From Bacillota bacterium (lineage in GTDB: Bacteria; Bacillota_I; Bacilli_A; RFN20; CAG-288): a stretch of DNA of 64,000 nucleotides. Below, piece after piece: positions 25,140 through 34,444 of this stretch. Position 1 is the first letter of the stretch; every line of letters starts with the position of its first letter. Made by a program: the position numbers and the translations under genes. The notes under the pieces are model-generated. The model ran no database searches. It saw nothing but the letters and a program-made list of their open reading frames with translations, and was not told where the DNA came from. The stretch covers positions 55,081 through 119,080 of the forward strand of contig JAEWSP010000028.1 in NCBI GenBank assembly GCA_023459795.1, given 5' to 3'.

Positions 25140-27581
25140 TTATTTCTTCTTCTTGCAGCCACAGTCGCTTGCTCCGGTAGCTCTTGCGAAGAAGGAAGAA
25201 TCTCCGCTTCCTAGGTCAGCACTCTTGGCACCGGTCAGCATCTGGATAGCATCCTGGCTCGGATCATCCACCTTGAAGGGGATGAGACGGAAGCTTTTTC
25301 CGGGGTGCTTCTTCCGGTTATAGCTGTTGAGGACGAAGAGGACTGCCAAGGAGACCAGAAGAACGAGGGAGACACACTCCATGACAATCTCGAGGACTCC
25401 GTACTGGGAAGTTCCGATCAAAGAGAGGGAACCGACACCGTATATGAAAGCAGAGAAGAGATAGGAAGTGACTGCCCAGAAGAGAAGCACGTAATGGAAG
25501 TTCTTCTTCGACTTCAGCTCTCCCCTTGCGGTAGAGATGGCAGCAATGCAGGGGAAGGTAAGGAGGTTGTAGGTCAAAAAGGAGAAAGCGGCAGGAAGGG
25601 TAATGGAGATATCGGCAGCCGTCATCTGCTCCTTCAGGATCCCAAGGCTTGCAAGAGTGGCAACAACCTGCTCCTTGGCGATGATTCCGCTGAAGGAGGC
25701 AACGATGTATTTCCAGCCGTCATTTCCTTTGGCAAAGCCAAGCGGAATGAAGAAAGGCTGCAGGAACTTGCCGATATCGGCAAGGATGCTGTCTTCCATA
25801 CTGTCGGCAAACTGCCAGGACCAGTTGAAGTTCGTGAGGAACCAAAGGACAAGAGACATCAGGGCGATGACGGTTCCGGCACGCTTGAGGAAACGCTTTG
25901 TTTCATCTAGGCAGGCTAGTGCAGTCGTCTTTGCCTGGGGGACAAGGTATGGCGGGAATTCCAAAATGAAAGGAGAGCTTTCTCCCTGGATGATGAATTC
26001 GTTGGAGAAGAAGCCAGCCAGGATGCTGACGACGATACCGATTCCGTAGAGAAGGAAAGCAGTCAGTCCTCCGTCGATTGCTCCTCCGCTTAAGGTGGAG
26101 ATGATCTTGGTTCCGACAGCCATGAAGACCGGAAGCTTTGCACCGCAGGCAAAGAAAGGAGTAAGAGAGATGGTCAAAACTTTTTCCCTGGTGTTATCGA
26201 TGGTCCTGGTTCCCATGATTCCCGGAACGGCACAGCCGAAGCAGGAAATCAGAGGAACGACACATCTGCCGGAGATGCCGAAGTTTCTTAAAAACCGATC
26301 GAAGACAAAGGCGACACGGGCCATATACCCGGAGTTTTCCAGGATCTGGATGAGAAGAGTAAGGAGAACGATGATCGGGAGGAAGGTAACGACGGTAAAG
26401 ACAGAACCTAATACGCCGTCGGAGATAAGGGATGAGACCTGCATTCCGACATGCTGCTCTAGGAAGATTCTGAGATGCCCGTTAAGAAGCGTGTTCAATA
26501 AGAAATCTAATGTGTCCTGCAAGAAGATGCCAATACTAGGAAGCCCGGCATCTGTTGCTGAATCAAATGCTCCGATAGTTCCGTTTGCTAGGTAGGCACT
26601 GCTATCAAAAGAAGCCCACTCGTAGAAAGGCGTAAGAGGAACTTTTACTCCCATTGCCCCTAGATAGAGGAAGTCTTTCGAGAAGACAAGGGAGAAGACA
26701 AGGAACATGATGAAGGCAAAGATCGGAATCCCTAAAAACCGGTTCGTGACAATCCTGTCGACGCGGTCGCTTGTAGTCAGCTTCGGAGGCGTTACCCGGC
26801 GGTGATAGAAAGGAGAAAGCTGTGCTTCGATAAAGGAATACCGTTCGTTCGAAATCAATTCCTCGACGTCCTTGACGTCCGTCGTGACCTCGTTCTTGGC
26901 GATGATCCTATCCGACTCATGGTCAAGCTCCTGATACTGGTTCGTGACGATGGCATCCTGCTCGAGGAGTTTGCTGGCAATGAAAAGGGAATTGGAGATC
27001 TTCTCTCTTTTGACTGCTTTCTGGACTTCGAAAAGGGCAGAGAGGAGTGCCGGATTCTTAAAGGAGACAACACCTTCCCTCTTTTTGTTCTTCAGGCTGT
27101 AGGCGGCTTTTACAAGCTCGTACATTCCTCTAGCCTTATAAGCGACAACCGGAATAACCGGAACATGGAGCATCTTGGAAAGGCCTTCGAAGTCGATCCT
27201 GTCTCCCTTCTTCTCTACGACATCCATGAAGTTGAGAGCCATTACGACCGGAATATCCATTTCCAGAAGCTGGGAGGTAAGGAACATGTTCCGGACAAGG
27301 TTCGAGCTGTCTACTACATTGATAATGACATCCGGATGGCCTTCCAGAAGAAAATTACGGCTGACGACCTCTTCCGGGGTATAAGGGGATAAGGAGTAGA
27401 TTCCGGGGAGATCAACGATGTTGATCTCTTCCGGGAATTCCTTTGCTTTTTTATAAGCCCCTTCCCTCTTCTCGACAGTAACGCCCGGCCAGTTTCCGAC
27501 ATGTCCCTGGCTTCCGGTAAGGCTGTTGAATAAAGTAGTCTTCCCGCAGTTCGGGTTTCCGATTAAAGCGATGGTAAACAT
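25140..27581 (-). CDS. feoB: ferrous iron transporter B
   Basis: An 813-residue FeoB. The cytoplasmic G domain starts at residue 1: IALIGNPNCGKTTLFN (G1), GNWPGVTVEKREG (G2), DLPGIYSLSPY (G3) and ALNFMDV (the G4 position). A helical GDI-like spacer follows, then a polytopic domain with two Gate motifs, including LISCFGCAVPGIMGTR and a later AFSFLTYNLLTFPC. The C-terminus is a soluble tail ending in CGCKKKK, a Cys/Lys motif seen in many FeoB proteins. It imports Fe(II). It follows feoA by two bases in an operon with metalloregulator-like sites. Confidence 0.97.
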   Translation of the reverse strand: MFTIALIGNPNCGKTTLFNSLTGSQGHVGNWPGVTVEKREGAYKKAKEFPEEINIVDLPGIYSLSPYTPEEVVSRNFLLEGHPDVIINVVDSSNLVRNMFLTSQLLEMDIPVVMALNFMDVVEKKGDRIDFEGLSKMLHVPVIPVVAYKARGMYELVKAAYSLKNKKREGVVSFKNPALLSALFEVQKAVKREKISNSLFIASKLLEQDAIVTNQYQELDHESDRIIAKNEVTTDVKDVEELISNERYSFIEAQLSPFYHRRVTPPKLTTSDRVDRIVTNRFLGIPIFAFIMFLVFSLVFSKDFLYLGAMGVKVPLTPFYEWASFDSSAYLANGTIGAFDSATDAGLPSIGIFLQDTLDFLLNTLLNGHLRIFLEQHVGMQVSSLISDGVLGSVFTVVTFLPIIVLLTLLIQILENSGYMARVAFVFDRFLRNFGISGRCVVPLISCFGCAVPGIMGTRTIDNTREKVLTISLTPFFACGAKLPVFMAVGTKIISTLSGGAIDGGLTAFLLYGIGIVVSILAGFFSNEFIIQGESSPFILEFPPYLVPQAKTTALACLDETKRFLKRAGTVIALMSLVLWFLTNFNWSWQFADSMEDSILADIGKFLQPFFIPLGFAKGNDGWKYIVASFSGIIAKEQVVATLASLGILKEQMTAADISITLPAAFSFLTYNLLTFPCIAAISTARGELKSKKNFHYVLLFWAVTSYLFSAFIYGVGSLSLIGTSQYGVLEIVMECVSLVLLVSLAVLFVLNSYNRKKHPGKSFRLIPFKVDDPSQDAIQMLTGAKSADLGSGDSSFFARATGASDCGCKKKK

Positions 27582-27583
27582 AA

Positions 27584-28030
27584 CTACCGTTCCTCCTTTC
27601 TTCCGGAGTTAACGGCTTCTGCTTCTTTCTCTTCCTGTCTTTCTTTTTCCTTTTCGCCTTTGATCTCAATCTTCCTTTCTTCCTGGATCTTCTTCAGTTC
27701 GGCTCTTCCCTTTTCTTCCTGAACCTTATATTCTTCATCCTCTTTCCGGAACCTTTCTTCGGCTTCGGGAGTCGGTTTTCTTTTTCCGTTCTCTTCCCTG
27801 TAATCCTGGGGGTTGAGGGATCTTACCTCGATAAGGGAAGCGAATTCCTTATTGATAGCGATTCTCCCTTCCTGGATCTTGACAACCACATCGCCGGATC
27901 TATTGTAAAGACAGCTGATCTGGCTTCCCTTCATCAGGGACAGGTTCTCCAGATGCTTTTTTCTTCTGTAGTCTGTGTTCACGGAAAGAACTACCAGATC
28001 TTCTCGTTCGGAAGCTTGACTTAGATTCAT
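27584..28030 (-). CDS. feoA: FeoA-domain protein with long Lys/Glu tail
   Basis: A 148-residue protein. Residues 1-75 match FeoA, an SH3-like partner of FeoB: YRRKKHLENLSLMKGSQISCLYNRSGDVVVKIQEGRIAINKEFASLIEV, seen here in two halves. Residues 76-148 are an almost purely charged helix of Lys, Glu and Arg, absent from ordinary FeoA (about 75 residues). The tail may be a coiled coil that contacts the FeoB G domain or RNA; this is inference. AGGAGAAAA precedes the start. Confidence 0.8.
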   Translation of the reverse strand: MNLSQASEREDLVVLSVNTDYRRKKHLENLSLMKGSQISCLYNRSGDVVVKIQEGRIAINKEFASLIEVRSLNPQDYREENGKRKPTPEAEERFRKEDEEYKVQEEKGRAELKKIQEERKIEIKGEKEKERQEEKEAEAVNSGRKEER

Positions 28031-28076
28031 GGATTTTCTCCTAGGCTGGTCTCCTTTTGGAGGCCTGAACGAGAAT

Positions 28077-28126
28077 ATTATAATAGACTAACTTTCAAAT
28101 GTATAGGGCAAGTTAGCATAGACTAA
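28077..28126 (-). promoter_or_regulatory. feoAB promoter with DtxR-like boxes
   Basis: TATAAT at 28077-28082 with a poor -35. Upstream, TTAGCATAGACTAA (28113-28126, plus strand) resembles the TTAGG...CCTAA boxes of DtxR/IdeR iron repressors, and its half GACTAACTT recurs over the promoter (28085-28093). A perfect CTAACTT / AAGTTAG pair spans the two. Confidence 0.5.
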
Positions 28127-28195
28127 ATTAAGGCAAAAAGAGAGACTCCTCTTTTCTATGAAAACAGGTCATAAAAAAGAAAAAGGAATGAGAAA

Positions 28196-28215
28196 ACGGG
28201 CCTTATCAGGCCCGT
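28196..28215 (-). terminator. terminator after the O-antigen polymerase-like gene
   Basis: Stem ACGGGCC / GGCCCGT with loop TGATAA, followed by TTTTCTC on the minus strand. Confidence 0.8.
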
Positions 28216-28216
28216 T

Positions 28217-29617
28217 CTACTTTTCCTTGAGAGATAGGAATTCTTCTTTTTCTGGTCTTCCAGGATGGAAGTTCCGATAGTAGTCGTCATGGATTATGAC
28301 ATCCTCCGGACGGTTCGACATCTGGTAGCAGCCGTTTGCCAGCAGGAAGAATCCCAGGATGATGAGGTTGTAGCAGGTGTTGTCGACCAATCCGATCATC
28401 TCCGTTACGAGGAGGAATATCAGGAACAGCCATTTGTCCGGGTCTTTCTTCTGGAGGCAGCGGGTATAGACGTTGATTTCATTTGCAACATAGGCGACCA
28501 TGCCGAATGCGCCGCCTAGAACCATCGTGGAAAGGTAGGTATCCGAGCAAAGCTGGATCGTACCGTTAGGCTGGACAAGAACGGCAATTGAAGAACCGAA
28601 GAAGGGATGAGCAGAAATCTGGCTTCCGGCAAAGGCATATAATTCCTGACGCCATTCTTCGCTTTCATTGGAGAAGTAGAGACTTTGGAAGGCGGTAAGG
28701 ACTCTTGTATTGAAGCTCCGGTTGTAGGCAAGAAGACCGGAGAAGAGGGAACCGACCAGAACCAGAGAGAAGAGGGAGATGTAGGGATAGAACCTCCCGT
28801 AGCTTCTGAAGGTCAGAAGAACGAGGGGAATGATCAGGAAGATCAGGGCAAGGAGACCGCTATCTGCCGAGAGGAAGATAGTACCGGCGAACACGAAAAG
28901 CATCGGCAGGATATACCAAGGCTTTTTGTTGTAGACCAGCATACTGTAGAAAGCAAGGGAGAGGCAAAGAAGAGTAGAAGCTGTCTGCGGAGTATAGGAC
29001 CATCCAAGACTGAAATCAGAGCCTACAATAGTGAAACCATTTTTGCATAAATACGTAAAGATTTCTAATACTATTGCCATTGAGAAGACGACGACTGTTT
29101 TGCAGAAGTAAGGAAGGCTCTCCGCATTTCCAAGAGCGCTGCAGACAAGAGCGTAAAGAATAAGAATCAGGAAAAGGGCGGTCAGGTAGAGGATCCCGGT
29201 AGGCTCGAAATGCCTGTGGGAAACGGAATGGGAGATATACGAGACAAGGAAAAGGAAATAAAGGCAGGAACTTGTTACAAGCAAGTCTCCTCTCCGGAAG
29301 CGGACCTTGTGAAGAATCAGGAAGAGGACCAGACTGAAGATGGCGGAAGAAAGCATGCAGATCATGGTTGCCGGAACTCCGTCGATAGAGATATCGGAGC
29401 TTACGGATAGGATAGGAAAGAGAAGAAGCGGGAGATAACCTTTTCCGTTTCTTTCGGCTAATGGCAGAAAAGACATCATCATGTAGAAAATAACGAAAAC
29501 CCAGTTCCACTGGAAAGGGAATGCCCACACAAGGAAGACGAGCAGGGCCAGACTGATAGGGAAGAAGAGGGAACCGATGAACCATTTCAGGCGGTCAAGC
29601 AAAGTATTGAAATGCAT
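28217..29617 (-). CDS. O-antigen ligase/polymerase-like membrane protein
   Basis: A 466-residue polytopic protein with about 11-12 membrane segments and a larger extracellular loop near residues 330-390 (SNESEEWRQELYAFAGSQI, HPFFGSSIAVLVQPNG). The topology and the loop with GS/HPFFG-type residues fit the Wzy/WaaL O-antigen polymerase-ligase superfamily; sequence motifs in that family are weak, so this is a fold-level call. It would polymerise or transfer a lipid-linked glycan. It diverges from the YfhO gene, another envelope-glycosylation protein. An extended -10 (TGC-TATACT, 29625-29633) ends seven bases before the ATG. Confidence 0.65.
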   Translation of the reverse strand: MHFNTLLDRLKWFIGSLFFPISLALLVFLVWAFPFQWNWVFVIFYMMMSFLPLAERNGKGYLPLLLFPILSVSSDISIDGVPATMICMLSSAIFSLVLFLILHKVRFRRGDLLVTSSCLYFLFLVSYISHSVSHRHFEPTGILYLTALFLILILYALVCSALGNAESLPYFCKTVVVFSMAIVLEIFTYLCKNGFTIVGSDFSLGWSYTPQTASTLLCLSLAFYSMLVYNKKPWYILPMLFVFAGTIFLSADSGLLALIFLIIPLVLLTFRSYGRFYPYISLFSLVLVGSLFSGLLAYNRSFNTRVLTAFQSLYFSNESEEWRQELYAFAGSQISAHPFFGSSIAVLVQPNGTIQLCSDTYLSTMVLGGAFGMVAYVANEINVYTRCLQKKDPDKWLFLIFLLVTEMIGLVDNTCYNLIILGFFLLANGCYQMSNRPEDVIIHDDYYRNFHPGRPEKEEFLSLKEK

Positions 29618-29624
29618 TCCCTAA

Positions 29625-29633
29625 AGTATAGCA
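29625..29633 (-). promoter_or_regulatory. extended -10 promoter of the polymerase-like gene (leaderless type)
   Basis: TGC-TATACT on the minus strand. Seven bases separate the -10 from the ATG at 29617. Confidence 0.6.
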
Positions 29634-29723
29634 AAAGAAAGCCTCTTCTTGTCGGAATAGTTTGCATACCTAAAGGAATGTAGTTCTAGTATAATTAACT
29701 ATATTAACGGGAAAAGAAATCGC

Positions 29724-32700
29724 ATGGATATTTCTATTATCAAAGACCGAATGTACCTAGGCCTAAGCAAGACAGGCAAATTCTTCTCAGACTTGGGGAA
29801 GAAGATTTTCCGGTTTTTCCGTCATCCGGGAGAAGCAACCAAAACCTGTTATCTGCTTTTGATTTGCGGATTCCTGGGGTTCATTCTGACCTGGGCCGAC
29901 CATTATGCGACTGTTCCGATGGGCGGGGACTATACCCTTCAGATGATGACTTTCCCCTACAAGTTCTATGATGACTGGCATGAGTTCTTCAGGACGGGCG
30001 TCTTCCCGGCTTGGGACTGGAGCGTTTTTCTAGGGATCGACAATGTCGGCGGAAATGCTTTCTATTGCATGTTCTCTCCTTTCACGCTTCTTTCCCTTCT
30101 CTTCCCGAGAAGCTGGCTTCTTGCTCTGCAGGGACTTGGCATTCCGCTGAAGATGACGCTTGCAGGAATGCTTTTCTACTGGTATCTTTCCGAATTCGAG
30201 CTTTCTCCGAAGATCAAGAGGGTAGGAGCTCTTTCTTACGGATTCTGTGGTTGGATTTTTTCCTATCTGTGGTTCCATTTCATCAATTCCTTCCCCTTCC
30301 TTCCCCTGGTATTCCTGGGTGTTGAGAGGCTTCTGAAGAAACGGGATCCGAAGATCCTGATGGTCGGATATCTCTTGAGTGCGATGACGAACTATTTCTT
30401 CTTCGTGGAATTCATGTTCGGAGGATTCTTCTATTGGGTCTTCCGTTATTTCCAGACTTTGAAGACCAGAACCAAGGATGGGAACTGGGCAGTCCTGGGT
30501 GTCTCCTTTGTCGGATTCCTGGTCTCCGTGATGCTAGGATGCTTCACTTTGCTGCCGGGAATCAGCATGGCTCTTGGAATGCCCAGAGTCACCAATGCGA
30601 CCAGCGAAGGCTACTTCAAGGAGCTTCTTGCTGCCATCAAAGAAGGCTTCGGCCCTACCTGGAAAGCACTTTTCAACTATGAAGGCAACAATCAGGCTGC
30701 CTTTACTCCGATGATGAATTTCCTCTTCGAGCCGTTCGGCTGCTTCTACAGCAACATCATCCCGGTCAGCTGGTATGACAACTACTCCGCATCCCTATAT
30801 GCCAATGCTCCCTTCCTCCTCTTCTTCTTTGTTGCCGTCTTCGAGTCTATCCGAAAAAAGAAAATCTCCCATCTGATTGCTATCGCTCTGAATCTATTCA
30901 CAATCCTGACTCCGTTTGGTTATTACATCTACAACGGAGGCGTAGCCGGCTATGCCCGTTTCTATCTGATGCCTTTATGCTGGATGATCACCTATGTCTG
31001 CCTGACGCTTTCCAAGCGAAAGGAAATCCCGTCGGTGGAATTGGACCTTTCCGCTATTACCGTTCTGATTCTGGATCTCTGCTCCTTCTTTGTAGCCGTT
31101 TCCTTCCACAACAACTTCCCGAACTACCAGAACGACACGGACTGGGATACGCGTCTCTTCATCATCATGGGAACCATGATCTGGGTATTGGTCTGCTTCC
31201 TTGCCATGCGCCCGCTTTTCCACAAGAAAGGTTTCTCCATAATCCTTACATCCTTAGTCGGAATCGAAGTCGTCTTCATGGCGAATGCAACCGTCTTCGG
31301 ACAGGGTGTCATCGATATCGAGACGATGGGCGGAGGTCCGCAGAACATTGCGGAGGAGACGGAAATCGTAAAGGATATCAAAGAAGGAGAAGGGGGAGAA
31401 GACTACTACCGTATCATGAACACCTCCCAGGACCGTGGGAATATCAACCTGAACCAGAGAGAGGGATATAACGGATTAGGAAATTTCCATTCCGTCTATG
31501 CCTTCCAGACCCAGGATTTCCTGAATGCCTCGAGAATTCCTTATTCGAGCGGGAACTGGTCGATGGGCGTCCACAACAGAAGAGAGAACCTGGAGACTTT
31601 CCTTTCTACGAAGTACTACCTTGTCCCGAAGGTCGATCTTTCCTATAAGCCTTATCAGATTCCGTTCAAGGACTACGATATTCCTTATGGTTACAAGAAC
31701 ATTCTTTCCCTTACCGAGGAAGAAAAAGAAGCCTATGGTGTTTCCTATTCCCAGAGCTTCCTGGACTTCCTTGCCAGCGACAGCTGCAACAAATCCGTCT
31801 ATCTCAATCTCGATTTCATCGATACCTTCTTCAGCTTTGACAACATCATCGATTCCGTCTGGACTTCTTCGGATTATCTAGGCACGGAGTTTACCGGGAA
31901 CTACGAGGACTTCAACGAATACCCGCTTCTCCGTTCCGCTATCCTCTACGAAGAGGACTACGAAGAATTCAAGGATGAGTTCAATCCGTATAATACGATT
32001 TCCTATAACGGAAAGACGACGACCATTTCCGGAACTACCGTAACGACCAAGAGAGCTCTCTTCCAAAGCGGTATCTCTACCGACTCCGTCTATCAGGAAG
32101 GAAAGACAGCGCCGATTGAAGCTTTCCGCAATTCCTCTACCGTAAAGTCCACTATCTATTCTGCCAACTGGTACCACGAAGTAGAAGGGTCGACGGAAGG
32201 CGGACAGTATGTCTACGGCTATTCGCCCAAAGACGGCCATGCCATCGTCTCTACCGGGGACGAGGACTATTCCAGCGTCGTAACCGAAGACTGGATAAGC
32301 AAAAATCCTCTTCTTTATGCTAACGGCATCTATCCGGGCGATACGGCTTTCGATTTCAATACCGGGAAGAAGCAGGACGGTTCCTATGTCACGGAAAAAG
32401 GAGTCCTCTACAACTCCAAGATCGTGATGACCTTCCAGCGGAACGGAGAAGATGTATGCCTGGCTCCGGAAGCGGATCCTTCTGACCCGGAAACTGGTGC
32501 CTACATCTCCATCAATACTACCTACAACGTCAGCTGGAGGCTCTTCGACGAACAGGGAAAGCTTATCAGCATCTTCCAGCCTTCCTATTGCGATTACAAG
32601 AGGGCACATGGCCTTTATACGGATAGACCGGTCAAGACCATTGTCGGCGTCATCTATGACGGACACGAGAACAACCTTGCCTATCTAGGACAGCCGCAGG

Positions 32701-33155
32701 TTTTCGTCCAGAGAAACAAGGACTACCAGAAAGCAGTCGATGAACTGAAAGCCCATAGCCCTAAGATTACCGCCAGGACCAACAATTCGATTTCCTTCAC
32801 GACGGACGAGACCAGCTCCCGCTTCATGGCTACGAACATTCCGGCCGAGAAGGGCTGGAAGCTGCAGCAGAAGACAAACACCGGGAAGATGGTGGATGTC
32901 GATACCTATAAAGTCCAGCACGGGTTCGTCGGGTTCGTCGTTCCGGAAGGGATGAACGAATTCGTTCTGTCCTATACCTCCCCGATGACGGCGGAAGGAT
33001 TCCTGATCTCTCTGCTCGGCGGAATGATCCTGCTGCTCTTTGCTGCCGTCGACCGCACCGGGAAGAGAAAATACGGAAGAGAAGATATGCTTTCCTTACG
33101 TCCGATTATGGATAAGGAAATATGGCTTGAAAAGTATAAAGAGGAGGACGAATAG
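29724..33155 (+). CDS. YfhO family membrane protein (GT-C-like glycosyltransferase)
   Basis: A 1143-residue YfhO-type protein. The N-terminal 540 residues contain about 13 membrane segments, with an early extracellular loop carrying acidic residues (GGDYTLQMMTFPYKF, about residues 71-85) as in GT-C enzymes. A long extracellular region (about 545-1090) follows, and a final membrane segment (ISLLGGMILLLFAAV) precedes a short basic tail. YfhO proteins add sugars to lipoteichoic acid or related surface polymers. A TATAAT box lies at 29690-29695. It is followed by the phosphofructokinase gene after three bases. Confidence 0.9.
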   Translation: MDISIIKDRMYLGLSKTGKFFSDLGKKIFRFFRHPGEATKTCYLLLICGFLGFILTWADHYATVPMGGDYTLQMMTFPYKFYDDWHEFFRTGVFPAWDWSVFLGIDNVGGNAFYCMFSPFTLLSLLFPRSWLLALQGLGIPLKMTLAGMLFYWYLSEFELSPKIKRVGALSYGFCGWIFSYLWFHFINSFPFLPLVFLGVERLLKKRDPKILMVGYLLSAMTNYFFFVEFMFGGFFYWVFRYFQTLKTRTKDGNWAVLGVSFVGFLVSVMLGCFTLLPGISMALGMPRVTNATSEGYFKELLAAIKEGFGPTWKALFNYEGNNQAAFTPMMNFLFEPFGCFYSNIIPVSWYDNYSASLYANAPFLLFFFVAVFESIRKKKISHLIAIALNLFTILTPFGYYIYNGGVAGYARFYLMPLCWMITYVCLTLSKRKEIPSVELDLSAITVLILDLCSFFVAVSFHNNFPNYQNDTDWDTRLFIIMGTMIWVLVCFLAMRPLFHKKGFSIILTSLVGIEVVFMANATVFGQGVIDIETMGGGPQNIAEETEIVKDIKEGEGGEDYYRIMNTSQDRGNINLNQREGYNGLGNFHSVYAFQTQDFLNASRIPYSSGNWSMGVHNRRENLETFLSTKYYLVPKVDLSYKPYQIPFKDYDIPYGYKNILSLTEEEKEAYGVSYSQSFLDFLASDSCNKSVYLNLDFIDTFFSFDNIIDSVWTSSDYLGTEFTGNYEDFNEYPLLRSAILYEEDYEEFKDEFNPYNTISYNGKTTTISGTTVTTKRALFQSGISTDSVYQEGKTAPIEAFRNSSTVKSTIYSANWYHEVEGSTEGGQYVYGYSPKDGHAIVSTGDEDYSSVVTEDWISKNPLLYANGIYPGDTAFDFNTGKKQDGSYVTEKGVLYNSKIVMTFQRNGEDVCLAPEADPSDPETGAYISINTTYNVSWRLFDEQGKLISIFQPSYCDYKRAHGLYTDRPVKTIVGVIYDGHENNLAYLGQPQVFVQRNKDYQKAVDELKAHSPKITARTNNSISFTTDETSSRFMATNIPAEKGWKLQQKTNTGKMVDVDTYKVQHGFVGFVVPEGMNEFVLSYTSPMTAEGFLISLLGGMILLLFAAVDRTGKRKYGREDMLSLRPIMDKEIWLEKYKEEDE

Positions 33156-33158
33156 AGA

Positions 33159-34331
33159 ATGAAGAATGCCATCTATTTCCAGGGAGGCGGGCCGACTGCG
33201 GTTATCAATGCCTCCTTTGAAGGACTGTATGAAGCCTACAAGAAGGATCCGGAAAGAGGAAAACTGTTCGTCTCTCCGTATGGATTAAACGGCCTTATCA
33301 ACGGAACGATCGAAGAAGTGATGGATCAGGATTACTCTTCCCTTCTTTTCCGCCCTGGGTCTCACTTCGGTTCTTCCAGAATCAAGGTGAAGCCGGATGA
33401 CGACATCTCTCCAAAGATTGCCGAAACCCTACGGAAGAATGATATCCATGTCGTATTCGGAAACGGCGGGAACGACACAATGCTTACCTGTTACCAGCTT
33501 TTCCTCAATGCCAAGAAGTTGGGCTATTCTTTGCAGGTCATCGGAATCCCGAAGACGATCGACAACGACCTCCTCTGCATGGACCATACCCCGGGGTACG
33601 GAAGTGCTGCAAAGTATATCGCCAATGCGACTATCGGCTGCTACCTGGATGCCTACACCTATCCCAAGCAGAAGGCCTATATCATCGAGGCCATGGGAAG
33701 GGATTCCGGATATCTTGCCGCTGCTTCCAAACTGGCTGCTCTCAAGCATATGGGTCCGGACTTCATCTATGTTCCGGAACGGCCGTTCTCTCTTGCCGAT
33801 TTCCTTGCCAAGGTAGAAAAGAAGGAAGAGGAGAAGGGACAGTGCATCGTCGTTGTGAGCGAAGGAATTCGGGACAAGGACGGGAAGCTTATCGCCGAGA
33901 GCGGAAACAAGGATGCCTTCGGGAATCCTCTGATGGGAGGAGTATCCTCCTTCCTTGCAGGGCAGCTCGAGAATGCCGGAGTCAAGTCCCGTCCGATCGA
34001 ACTGAACGTTATCCAGAGAGCTGCATTCTTCTCTCTTTCCCTTACGGACGTCAAGGAAGCAGAGCTTGTCGGAAAGAAAGCCTATCTTCTTGCCAAGGCC
34101 AACAAGACCGGCAAGATGGTGACGCTAGCAAGGAAGAACAGCAACCCGTACAAGGCTGTTACCGGAACGGCAGACCTTATGGATGTCGCCAAAGGCGTTC
34201 AGTCCCTGCCCGATAAGTTCATCAACGAAGAAGGAGACAACATCACCGACGAGTTCCTCTCCTATGCCGCCCCTCTGATCCAGGGAGACGTGAAGAACGT
34301 ATTCGACAAAGACGGACTTCTGAAACTGTAA
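33159..34331 (+). CDS. 6-phosphofructokinase, pyrophosphate-dependent type
   Basis: A 390-residue PFK. GGGPTAVINAS at residue 8 and PKTIDNDL near residue 128 place it in the PPi-dependent branch, where PKTIDND replaces PGTIDND of ATP enzymes. The phosphoryl-donor loop reads GNGGNDTM; PPi enzymes usually have GGDDS/T, with the second Asp excluding ATP. The second Asp is kept here, but the first is Asn. MGRDSGYLA and YVPERPF also fit. It phosphorylates fructose 6-phosphate reversibly. The start follows the YfhO stop by three bases, so the two are co-transcribed, an unexpected pairing. Confidence 0.9.
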   Translation: MKNAIYFQGGGPTAVINASFEGLYEAYKKDPERGKLFVSPYGLNGLINGTIEEVMDQDYSSLLFRPGSHFGSSRIKVKPDDDISPKIAETLRKNDIHVVFGNGGNDTMLTCYQLFLNAKKLGYSLQVIGIPKTIDNDLLCMDHTPGYGSAAKYIANATIGCYLDAYTYPKQKAYIIEAMGRDSGYLAAASKLAALKHMGPDFIYVPERPFSLADFLAKVEKKEEEKGQCIVVVSEGIRDKDGKLIAESGNKDAFGNPLMGGVSSFLAGQLENAGVKSRPIELNVIQRAAFFSLSLTDVKEAELVGKKAYLLAKANKTGKMVTLARKNSNPYKAVTGTADLMDVAKGVQSLPDKFINEEGDNITDEFLSYAAPLIQGDVKNVFDKDGLLKL

Positions 34332-34339
34332 AAACGGAA

Positions 34340-34377
34340 GGGGCCGGTACGACATTTGCTTCGTGCCAGCCCCTTTT
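34340..34377 (+). terminator. terminator after the phosphofructokinase gene
   Basis: A 13-base stem (GGGGCCGGTACGA / TCGTGCCAGCCCC) with G-U pairs and TTTTC. Confidence 0.8.
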
Positions 34378-34414
34378 CTGTTATGCGTATATCTTCCTAG
34401 CCCATGCTTTTCTT

Positions 34415-34423
34415 TGGTATAAT
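34415..34423 (+). promoter_or_regulatory. uvrA extended -10 promoter
   Basis: TGG-TATAAT. No clear -35 and no LexA-like GAAC-N4-GTTC site nearby. The leader is about 15 bases with GAGGATAG before the ATG. Confidence 0.55.
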
Positions 34424-34444
34424 CTTCCTTTGCGAGGATAGCCT

